This document shows, piece after piece, positions 1-6,200 of a stretch of 12,648 bases of DNA. A program made the position numbers and the translations under genes. How positions within the stretch are numbered: the first letter of the stretch is position 1; every line of letters begins with the position of its first letter. The stretch lies in contig CAYSBC010000049.1 in the NCBI GenBank assembly GCA_964429195.1, positions 1 to 12,648 of the forward strand. Direction: 5' to 3'. The stretch is from JBBAFM01 sp041655415. GTDB lineage: Bacteria; Bacillota; Clostridia; Peptostreptococcales; JAAYPU01. The notes under the pieces were generated by a model. The model was not told where the DNA came from and did no database searches. It saw nothing but the letters and a program-made list of their open reading frames with translations.

Positions 1-1221
1 ATTACAGGACTAGGGGCTGTGACTCCTATTGGAATCGGAGTAAATGAATTTTGGGGGAGTTTAAAGAAGGGTGTATCAGGTATTGGGGAGATTACACGAT
101 TTGATACGTCTGAATATGAAACAAATATAGCGGCAGAGGTAAAAAACTTTGAAGCAGAAAAGTACATGGATAAAAAAGAAGCAAAGCGGATGGATTTATT
201 TTGCCAATATGCGATGGCAGCAGCGGATGAAGCCACAAAGGATAGCGGGCTGGATCTGACTAAAATTGATTTGGATAGGGCTGGCGTTATAGTAGGATCC
301 GGAGTGGGTGGCATGCTCACTTTGGAGAATGAATTTGCAAAGCTCATCGAAAAAGGTCCTAGGAGAATAAGCCCTTTCTTTATCCCTATGTTGATTAGCA
401 ATATGGCAGCCGGATATATTTCCATCAAATATGGTTTTACAGGCCCAAATGAAGCAGTCGTAACGGCTTGTGCCACTTCTACCAATGCTATCGGAGATGC
501 CTATAAAGTGATTCAAAGAAATGATGCGGATATTATGATTGCAGGTGGTACAGAAGCGGCGATTACACAACTTAGCATTGCAGGATTTATTTCAATGAAG
601 GCTTTGTGCACTAAATGCGATGAGCCATCCAAGGCAAGTAAGCCCTTTGACTTAAATAGAAGCGGATTTATCATGGGCGAAGGGGCAGGCATCTTGGTAT
701 TAGAAGAGCTGGAGCACGCCCTTAAAAGAGGAGCAAGAATATACGGAGAGATTATCGGATATGGAATGAGCGCAGATGCTCATCATATTACGGCTCCCGA
801 TCCCAATGGATTAGGTGCATCGAAAGCTATGCTACGCGCTATTGCCGATGCTGGAATTTCTTATGAGGATGTAGATTATATCAATGCTCATGGAACATCG
901 ACACCTTTAAACGATAAAGTAGAAACCGTAGCTATGAAATCAGTATTTAAAGACTATGCCTATAATTTGCACATCAGCTCCACGAAATCCATGACAGGAC
1001 ATTTATTAGGAGCCGCCGGTGCAGTGGAAGCCATAGCGGTCGTCAAAACAATCGAAGAAGGTTTTATTCATCCGACTATTAATTATGAAGTTCCCGACCC
1101 AGAATGCGATTTAAACTATGTTCCTAATGTGGGTATTCAAAAAGAAGTCAACATTGCTCTATCCAATTCTTTGGGATTTGGTGGGCATAATGCATCCATA
1201 ATTATCTCAAAATATAAATAA
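1..1221 (+). CDS. fabF: 3-oxoacyl-[acyl-carrier-protein] synthase II, 5' end cut by window
   Basis: KASII catalyses the decarboxylative condensation of malonyl-ACP with acyl-ACP in cytosolic fatty acid elongation. The reading frame is already open at base 1 (ITGLGAVTPIG, the classic N-terminal beta strand and loop of FabF), so only the first few residues are missing; the GTG at 19 is an internal Val, not the start. Visible active-site elements are the nucleophile Cys in TACATST (Cys codon 469-471), the first His in NAHGTSTPLND, and Lys plus the second His in STKSMTGH, followed by the LLGAAGAVEA segment. The GFGGHNASI C-terminal signature is also present. About 406 residues are visible, full family length. 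In many Firmicutes fabF lies between acpP and rnc, and rnc follows here after 55 bp. Identification is firm. Confidence 0.97.
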   Translation: MTGLGAVTPIGIGVNEFWGSLKKGVSGIGEITRFDTSEYETNIAAEVKNFEAEKYMDKKEAKRMDLFCQYAMAAADEATKDSGLDLTKIDLDRAGVIVGSGVGGMLTLENEFAKLIEKGPRRISPFFIPMLISNMAAGYISIKYGFTGPNEAVVTACATSTNAIGDAYKVIQRNDADIMIAGGTEAAITQLSIAGFISMKALCTKCDEPSKASKPFDLNRSGFIMGEGAGILVLEELEHALKRGARIYGEIIGYGMSADAHHITAPDPNGLGASKAMLRAIADAGISYEDVDYINAHGTSTPLNDKVETVAMKSVFKDYAYNLHISSTKSMTGHLLGAAGAVEAIAVVKTIEEGFIHPTINYEVPDPECDLNYVPNVGIQKEVNIALSNSLGFGGHNASIIISKYK

Positions 1222-1276
1222 TTCTAAAAGAGTTATGGTATGATAACAGAGAGGATGCTTTAGTAGGAGAGATGAA

Positions 1277-1981
1277 ATGAATAGAAACGCATTACTAAAA
1301 GAGTTTATGAATAAAATTGATTATGAATTCAGGGATATTGAGCTATTAAATGTAGCTCTAACCCATAGCTCTTACGATAATGAAAGAAAAAACTATAAAA
1401 GACAAAACAATGAAAGATTAGAATTCTTGGGAGACGCCATATTGGATGCCGTCATATCCCAATTCCTTTATAAAAAGTTTGAAGACTTGGAGGAAGGGGA
1501 TCTTACGAGAATGCGGTCCAGTATTGTATGCGAGAATTCTTTAGCAGATTGCGGGAAAAAGTATAACATAGGCAAGTACTTCCTTTTAGGAAAAGGAGAA
1601 GAAAATACAGGTGGCAGGAATCGTACCTCCATCATCGCTAATACGGTGGAAGCCGTTTATGGCGCTGTATTTATCGATGGGGGATATGAGAAAACAGCCG
1701 AATTTATTATAGAAACTCTAGGAGAAGTCATAGAGGAAGCTGTAGATGGCAAAAGGTATTCTGATTATAAGACTGCCTTGCAAGAGCTGATTCAAAAGAA
1801 AAAAAACAGTGAGATTTCCTATGAAACAGTGAAGGAAGAGGGCCCGGATCATGAAAAAACCTTCTATATTGAGGTTACTATTGATAATATACCCGCTGGA
1901 GTAGGCTCAGGTAAAAATAAAAAAGAAGCTGAGCAGCGTGCAGCGAGGGATGCTCTTCGTAATAACAATTTAAAATATTAA
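1277..1981 (+). CDS. rnc: Ribonuclease III
   Basis: RNase III is a dimeric, Mg2+-dependent endonuclease that cuts double-stranded RNA in rRNA precursors and structured mRNAs. The 234-residue product has the family's normal length. Residues 45-54 (NERLEFLGDA) are the signature motif, with the acidic residues E46, E49 and D53. The second catalytic segment, residues 121-130 (ANTVEAVYGA), supplies E125, but the position equivalent to E. coli D114 is Asn122. A C-terminal double-stranded-RNA-binding domain covers about 160-231 (DYKTALQELIQ... and GSGKNKKEAEQRAA). The ATG at 1277 follows a TAGGAGAG ribosome binding site at 1264-1271. It sits 55 bp after fabF, the usual Firmicutes gene order. A long inverted repeat that could be an RNase III substrate lies about 800 bp downstream. 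Confidence 0.96.
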   Translation: MNRNALLKEFMNKIDYEFRDIELLNVALTHSSYDNERKNYKRQNNERLEFLGDAILDAVISQFLYKKFEDLEEGDLTRMRSSIVCENSLADCGKKYNIGKYFLLGKGEENTGGRNRTSIIANTVEAVYGAVFIDGGYEKTAEFIIETLGEVIEEAVDGKRYSDYKTALQELIQKKKNSEISYETVKEEGPDHEKTFYIEVTIDNIPAGVGSGKNKKEAEQRAARDALRNNNLKY

Positions 1982-1996
1982 GGTAGGGGTTTAAAG

Positions 1997-2272
1997 ATGA
2001 TAACAGATAAGTGTGCTCATTGTTCAGAACCATTTGGATGGTTTTCAATGGTTAAATCAATTTTTTCGAAATTTAAAATTCAATGTCCAAAATGTAGAAA
2101 ATATTCTCAGGCGACCAAAATGTCAAGAAATTCTATCAATCTATTTTGCCTAGTCATACCTTGCCTAGCGGGCATAGTGACTCTGAATGTTTTTATTTTT
2201 CTGCTTATCTATGGTGGAATGCTCATGACAAGTCCGATTTTTATGAAATTTGAAAAGGCAAGAAAAGGTTGA
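1997..2272 (+). CDS. CxxC-20-CxxC family small membrane protein
   Basis: A 91-residue protein of unknown function. Residues 6-33 contain two Cys-x2-Cys pairs (C6/C9 and C30/C33) separated by exactly 20 residues. This matches the pattern that names the cxxc_20_cxxc family of small Firmicutes proteins, and it should form a zinc ribbon-like fold. Two hydrophobic stretches follow (about 47-63 and 66-80), so the protein is probably anchored in the membrane with the metal-binding head in the cytoplasm. The ATG has a purine-rich AGGTAGGGG site at 1981-1989 and starts only 15 bp after rnc. The stop codon overlaps a possible TTG start of the next gene, suggesting translational coupling. The family assignment rests on the motif spacing; no activity can be deduced. 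Confidence 0.8.
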   Translation: MITDKCAHCSEPFGWFSMVKSIFSKFKIQCPKCRKYSQATKMSRNSINLFCLVIPCLAGIVTLNVFIFLLIYGGMLMTSPIFMKFEKARKG

Positions 2273-2280
2273 AAGAAACG

Positions 2281-2718
2281 ATGAAAATCAGAGAAGCAAG
2301 AGACATGGATTCTTTGCTGGATTTATTCATAAGAAGCGATCTAGAGTTTTCGGAAGATGAACCTGTATCCACGGATATGGTGAAAGCATGGGAAATAGTA
2401 GATGATGAAGAGAACCTGTTGGCAGGTTGTGTCTTAGCTGAAAGAGAAGGGAAATACATCATCGACGGTATTGCCACAGAGGAGGCCTATCAAGGCAAAG
2501 GGCTGGGAGCCATGCTCTTAAAGGAAGTCAAGGATTACCTTCGTTCTGTGGGAGCTCAAGAACTTTTTCTGGTAGCCAGAGCTCCGGGCTTTTTTAAAAC
2601 TCAAGATTTTGAAATGATAGAGCGGGAAGAAGGGCCCTTGTTTTTCGAATGCTTTGGTTGCGACCAGTATCAAAAAACCTGCTTTCCCAAAGTCATGCGT
2701 TTAAAGGTAGAATCTTAG
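2281..2718 (+). CDS. GNAT family N-acetyltransferase
   Basis: A 145-residue acetyltransferase of the GNAT fold. The acetyl-CoA pyrophosphate-binding motif A is residues 71-76 (QGKGLG, matching Q/R-x-x-G-x-G/A), after the beta strand IDGIATEEAY. The beta strand ELFLVARAP and FFKTQDFEMI match the usual C-terminal half. The tail has three cysteines (C124, C127, C134) followed by FPKVM. A similar Cys tail occurs in Firmicutes GNATs related to the N-acetylglutamate synthase domain, so an amino-acid N-acetyltransferase is possible, but the substrate is unknown. Start choice: ATG 2281 has AAAAGG 12 bp upstream; a TTG at 2269 (four residues longer) overlaps the previous stop and is almost as good. 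It is probably the last gene of the fabF-rnc transcript. Confidence 0.88.
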   Translation: MKIREARDMDSLLDLFIRSDLEFSEDEPVSTDMVKAWEIVDDEENLLAGCVLAEREGKYIIDGIATEEAYQGKGLGAMLLKEVKDYLRSVGAQELFLVARAPGFFKTQDFEMIEREEGPLFFECFGCDQYQKTCFPKVMRLKVES

Positions 2719-2781
2719 CAGCTGATCGATTTCGAATAAAGGAGCAAAATTTCAACGATTCATAGCTTTATTGCAGTTTTC

Positions 2782-2910
2782 TGTGCAAAATCTTGACTTG
2801 TGTGTGGATTTTTTTCAACCTCGAAGGAATTATGCATAATATTCATACAATATACGGGCTATATTGTATTTTTATACATTTTTTCCACACATAAGTCGAG
2901 ATTTTGCTCA
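2782..2910. repeat. Imperfect 27-bp inverted repeat around a 75-bp AT-rich centre
   Basis: Left arm 2782-2808 and right arm 2884-2910 are reverse complements at 24 of 27 positions. The outer ends read TG...CA. On + strand RNA two of the three differences become G-U pairs, leaving one U-U mismatch, so a transcript would fold into a nearly continuous 27-bp stem. The 75-bp centre contains a perfect 12-bp palindrome (2829-2840) and a 10-bp hairpin (2845-2854 / 2860-2869, loop CGGGC). No duplication of flanking bases is seen. The element may be an RNA structure in the 3' UTR of the upstream operon, an invertible segment, or a remnant mobile repeat; the sequence alone does not decide. Confidence 0.9.
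2871..2899 (-). promoter_or_regulatory. Leftward sigma-A-like promoter inside the inverted repeat
   Basis: Read on the - strand, TCGACT (2894-2899) lies in the right repeat arm and TATAAA (2871-2876) lies in the central segment, with exactly 17 bp between them. It points away from the Tad operon, towards the 3' end of the acetyltransferase gene, where no - strand gene exists. The matching -35 position in the left arm is TTGACT (2793-2798), which has no -10 hexamer at the right distance in the present orientation. Inference from sequence only. Confidence 0.4.
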
Positions 2911-2950
2911 CCGGACGTGGTACGTGGACGAAAATGCTACCAACTGAAAT

Positions 2951-2982
2951 GGGGAACCCTTCATGGAGTTCCTATTTTTTTT
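2951..2982 (+). terminator. Rho-independent terminator upstream of the Tad operon
   Basis: GGAAC (2953-2957) pairs with GTTCC (2968-2972). One or two further pairs are possible after a mismatch, the loop is TCAT, and eight T residues follow (2975-2982). It would end transcripts coming from the fabF-rnc-acetyltransferase operon and insulate the Tad promoter, which begins 9 bp later. Confidence 0.65.
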
Positions 2983-2990
2983 AATCTGTA

Positions 2991-3019
2991 TTGCCAAAAA
3001 AAGTAAATTATGTTAAAAT
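2991..3019 (+). promoter_or_regulatory. Sigma-A promoter of the Tad operon
   Basis: TTGCCA (2991-2996) and TAAAAT (3014-3019) are separated by 17 bp, with a TGT immediately before the -10 hexamer (extended -10). Each hexamer matches consensus at five of six positions. Transcription should begin near 3026. That argues against the ATG at 3035 as the first gene's start and for 3062 or 3086. Confidence 0.75.
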
Positions 3020-3061
3020 AGAGAAAATAACCGGATGAGGAGTGAGGGGGTCAGAAAATTT

Positions 3062-4183
3062 ATGGATAAAGGAGATAAGGCAGATATGAAGGTCAAGCCG
3101 GATAAAGTGCAAATTATAATTCTAGACCGGGATATTTTCTATAGTCAATCTTTAAGCACCTACATCGTTAATGCGCACAATCATTATGCAGTAAAGGTTT
3201 TCCATACATCCTATCAAATGGACCAGTATTTAAAAGAATGTGAGAAAAACAATAAAAAAGTAGGGGATATTCTTTTATTGGATGAGGGCTATCAGGATAA
3301 ATACAACAATGTTTGTCCCTTGTCCATAGCCTTAGTCAAGGATAAAGCTCATCTCATTGGAAACTCCTATCTTCATAAAATTTACAAGTACGACATGGCA
3401 GATATCCTTTTAAACAAAGCTATTTATCAGTATGAAAAAATAATGCATAAGAGGATGGAGGCCTTAGAAAAGCATAGCAAGCTCATTGGATTTTTTTCGG
3501 CATCAGGTGGAACTGGAAAAACAACTCTTGCGGTATCTGTTTCTAGAATACTTACCTTATATCACAAAAAAGTCTTATATTTAAGCTTTGAAGAGATACC
3601 CTCCATCTTTATTTATTTTGGAGAAAGCCACCATCAAAAAACTATTTCTGATTTTTTGTACCAATTTTTCATAAAAGAAAAAGAGAGCGTGGTGCGCCTG
3701 ATCAAGGATTATCTCATTACAGACAGTTGGGGTGTCGATACTTTTGCATCTAATATCAATTATTATAACCTCATGCAATTAGACCCGGAAGACATTAAGA
3801 TACTCTTAAATTATTTATGTACCTATACGGAGTATGATTATATTTGTTTAGATATTCCCAATCCATTTCAACCTCAAAACACTGCGGCTTTGTCCCTTTG
3901 CCACCAGCTTTACTACGTTCTCCATCAAAATGAAATGGCCCTTTATAAACATCAAAAATATGAAGAGCATATAAAAGGGATACAGGGAATGAGCCATTTG
4001 GCAGAAGCCTACATGATTATCAACCGTTACCAAAGGTCAGGCCCTGTGAAGGATTATGTCGTACACGAATACATCGAAGATTACAGTAATGAGCTGCTTT
4101 TAGAAGGTAGCTTAGGAGAAGATGTTAAAAAAATTGTAAAGGATATTCTATTTGCAAAAGGAGGGGGAAGGATTATTGGATGA
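3062..4183 (+). CDS. tadZ: TadZ/CpaE-like pilus ATPase with receiver-like N-domain
   Basis: A 373-residue ParA/MinD-type ATPase, likely the TadZ/CpaE localisation factor of the Tad pilus. Residues about 15-125 resemble a response-regulator receiver: acidic pair in IIILDRD (D22, D24) and a candidate acceptor Asp in ILLLDE (D74). The ATPase begins at about 141, with a deviant P-loop SGGTGKTT (148-155) in which the ParA signature Lys before GG is Ser. A second acidic strand YDYICLDIPNP fits the switch II/Walker B region. Start: ATG 3062 has GAGGGGG at 3044-3050; ATG 3086 with AAAGGAG at 3068-3074 is a good alternative; ATG 3035 is too close to the predicted transcript start. The end overlaps tadA by 8 bp. 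Gene position just before tadA supports the call. Confidence 0.82.
   Translation: MDKGDKADMKVKPDKVQIIILDRDIFYSQSLSTYIVNAHNHYAVKVFHTSYQMDQYLKECEKNNKKVGDILLLDEGYQDKYNNVCPLSIALVKDKAHLIGNSYLHKIYKYDMADILLNKAIYQYEKIMHKRMEALEKHSKLIGFFSASGGTGKTTLAVSVSRILTLYHKKVLYLSFEEIPSIFIYFGESHHQKTISDFLYQFFIKEKESVVRLIKDYLITDSWGVDTFASNINYYNLMQLDPEDIKILLNYLCTYTEYDYICLDIPNPFQPQNTAALSLCHQLYYVLHQNEMALYKHQKYEEHIKGIQGMSHLAEAYMIINRYQRSGPVKDYVVHEYIEDYSNELLLEGSLGEDVKKIVKDILFAKGGGRIIG
4157..4167 (+). promoter_or_regulatory. Ribosome binding site fixing the TTG start of tadA
   Basis: AAAGGAGGGGG lies 8-11 bp before the TTG at 4176 and inside the 3' end of the preceding gene. A TTG at 4152, in the same frame, would have no such site, so 4176 is preferred. 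Confidence 0.65.
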
Positions 4184-5417
4184 CAAAGAAACCATCATCA
4201 AAGTCTGCATCCAAAAGACCAGGGAAAACATCAAACGAATGGGAGAGGAGCTCACCGATGAATATGTAATGAAAAACATTGAAGAAACAGTTCTTTTCCA
4301 AACAAGAGAAACAGGTATGGGGTACAAGGAAAAAAGACGAATTATTGAAAGAGTCTTTCATGCTACCAGAACAGACCTGGATATATTAGAGCCATTCATC
4401 AAGGATAAGACAATAACGGAGATCATGGTGAACGGGCCAAAGAAGATTTTTATCGAAAAGGATGGCAGAATTATAAAATCGGAGGAAAGATTTATTGATG
4501 AAGAAGAACTAGAGGAAGTCATTCGAAGGATAGCAGGCAAAGTGAGAAGAGAAATCAATGAATTAAATCCCATAGTCGATGCTAGGCTATCCGATGGTTC
4601 AAGAGCCAATGCTATTCTGAAAAATGTCGCCCTCAATGGGCCTATGCTAACCATCCGAAAATTCTTATTCAAAGAAATTAGTATGGATGACCTGATCCGA
4701 TTAAATACAATCAATCAAGAGGCAGCAGATTTCTTAAAGCAAATGGTACAAGCTAAATACAATATTTTTATATCCGGTGGAACCAGCTCGGGTAAAACGA
4801 CTTTCTTAAATGCCCTTGCACATTATATTGGGAGAGATGAAAGAATTATCACCATTGAAGACTCAGCGGAGTTAAATATTCACGACATCGATAATCTCAT
4901 CACCATGGAGGCCAGAAATGCAAATCTGCAGGGAAAGGGAGAAATAACCATGCAAGAGCTTATTAAAACCTCCTTAAGGATGAGACCCGATAGGATTATT
5001 GTGGGGGAGGTTCGAGGAAAGGAAGCCATTGATATGCTACAGGCCATGAATACAGGACACGATGGATCCATGTGCACCGGTCATGCAAACTCTTCCGAAG
5101 GGATGATCAGCAGGTTAGAAACAATGGTTCTCATGGGGCTTGATATTCCCCTGGATGCTATCCGAAAACAGATTCTTTCAGCTATTGATATCATCGTGCA
5201 CCTGGGGAGATTAAAAGATAAAAGCCGAAGAGTTCTGGAAATAGTAGAACTGGACACCATGAAAGATGGTCAGATCCAGCTCAACCGACTATTTCAATTT
5301 AAGAAAGTCGTTAAAGAGAACAGTTTTGAAGAATGGGGCCTCATGCCTACCAAGCATCAGTTAAAGCGAAAGGAAAAGCTGGATATGGTGAAATTTCATG
5401 ATGAAAACACAAGATAA
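4176..5417 (+). CDS. tadA: TadA/CpaF-type pilus assembly ATPase
   Basis: The hexameric secretion ATPase (GspE/PilB/CpaF superfamily) that powers Tad pilus assembly from the cytoplasm. The product is about 413 residues, normal for monoderm CpaF. Visible motifs in order: an N-terminal domain with TEIMVNGPKKIFIE (81-94), Walker A GGTSSGKT (201-208), Asp box IITIEDSAEL (224-233), Walker B RIIVGEVRG (273-281), and His box GHDGSMCTGHA (294-304). All are intact, so the enzyme should be active. Start is TTG 4176, chosen from the AAAGGAGGGGG site; it overlaps the tadZ stop by 8 bp. The stop lies 17-20 bp inside tadB, so translation of the three genes is probably coupled. Confidence 0.96.
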   Translation: MDDKETIIKVCIQKTRENIKRMGEELTDEYVMKNIEETVLFQTRETGMGYKEKRRIIERVFHATRTDLDILEPFIKDKTITEIMVNGPKKIFIEKDGRIIKSEERFIDEEELEEVIRRIAGKVRREINELNPIVDARLSDGSRANAILKNVALNGPMLTIRKFLFKEISMDDLIRLNTINQEAADFLKQMVQAKYNIFISGGTSSGKTTFLNALAHYIGRDERIITIEDSAELNIHDIDNLITMEARNANLQGKGEITMQELIKTSLRMRPDRIIVGEVRGKEAIDMLQAMNTGHDGSMCTGHANSSEGMISRLETMVLMGLDIPLDAIRKQILSAIDIIVHLGRLKDKSRRVLEIVELDTMKDGQIQLNRLFQFKKVVKENSFEEWGLMPTKHQLKRKEKLDMVKFHDENTR

Positions 5418-6186
5418 AACACCTCGTGAGGGAAATGGTCTTCCGGAAAACTATGATGATTATAAATGGCCGGAAAAAGAAAAGAGGAAATGTATTCTAT
5501 TTTTGTTCTCAATCCTCTTTGTAGGATCCTATATCTTTTATGGCAATATCCTCATTTCCATCATGATAGGAAGTCTATCCCTAAAGGGCTATATCCTCTT
5601 TCAGGATGTTTATATTAAAAAAAGAAGAGCCCTTTTGGTGGAGGAATTTAAGGATGCACTTTACATAATTTCTTCTTCTATCAACGGCGGAAATACAATG
5701 CTACAGGCCATGAAGGACTCTTGTCAGGGATTGCAATTGATTTATCCGGAGCACTCCTATATTGCCAAAGAATTCAATTTCATCCTAAAAAGAGTTGAAG
5801 AAGCAGGAGAGAGCATGGACATTGCATTTTCTGAGTTTGCAAAAAGATCCGGGGTAGAAGACATTATCGATTTTGTTGAAATTTATAACCTGACCCAAAG
5901 GATGGGTGGGGATCTAAGCAGTATGATTGAGAAAACATGGAATATAATCATAGAAAAAATTAATATAAAGAAGGAAATTGATGTGCTGGTGTCTCAAAAA
6001 AAATACGAAGGCCTTATTTTAGTAGCGATGCCCTTCATCATTATTCTTTTCATTACCTTTGTTTCACCCGGATATTTTGAAAAAATGTACACAACAGTAA
6101 CAGGGAGAATAGGCATGACTATAGGATTATTGGTGATTGGAATAGCCTATAAGTGGAGCGAGAAAATCATGCAAATTCACATATAA
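5398..6186 (+). CDS. tadB: TadB-like type II secretion F domain protein
   Basis: A 262-residue (or 261 from the second ATG at 5401) integral membrane platform protein on which TadA acts. Two adjacent hydrophobic segments (about 32-50 and 51-68) are followed by a cytoplasmic T2SSF domain (about 82-205) starting with EEFKDALYIISSSINGGNTM and containing RVEEAGESMDIAFSEFAKRS. Two C-terminal membrane segments follow (about 207-225 and 236-252). Length and layout fit TadB. The gene overlaps the end of tadA and is followed by tadC after 14 bp. No strong ribosome binding site precedes the start, consistent with coupling to tadA. Confidence 0.9.
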   Translation: MMKTQDKTPREGNGLPENYDDYKWPEKEKRKCILFLFSILFVGSYIFYGNILISIMIGSLSLKGYILFQDVYIKKRRALLVEEFKDALYIISSSINGGNTMLQAMKDSCQGLQLIYPEHSYIAKEFNFILKRVEEAGESMDIAFSEFAKRSGVEDIIDFVEIYNLTQRMGGDLSSMIEKTWNIIIEKINIKKEIDVLVSQKKYEGLILVAMPFIIILFITFVSPGYFEKMYTTVTGRIGMTIGLLVIGIAYKWSEKIMQIHI

Positions 6187-6200
6187 GGAAGGAAGAAGAA

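Noticed and set aside
196..570. Minus-strand frame of 124 codons inside fabF, and similar antisense frames elsewhere (for example 7313-7753, 4358-4714)
   Set aside because: All lie opposite clearly identified genes, have low-complexity or implausible translations, and no ribosome binding sites; they are shadows.
1222..1276. Promoter before rnc (TATGAT at 1239-1244)
   Set aside because: No -35 hexamer at a proper distance; rnc is more likely co-transcribed with fabF.
2782..2910. A miniature inverted-repeat transposable element (TG...CA ends)
   Set aside because: No target-site duplication flanks it and no second copy is in the window; kept only as a possible alternative to be tested by a genome-wide search.
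2800..3006. Open + strand frame of 68 codons within the intergenic region
   Set aside because: It runs through the inverted repeat, the terminator and the -35 element, has no ribosome binding site and no protein-like composition.
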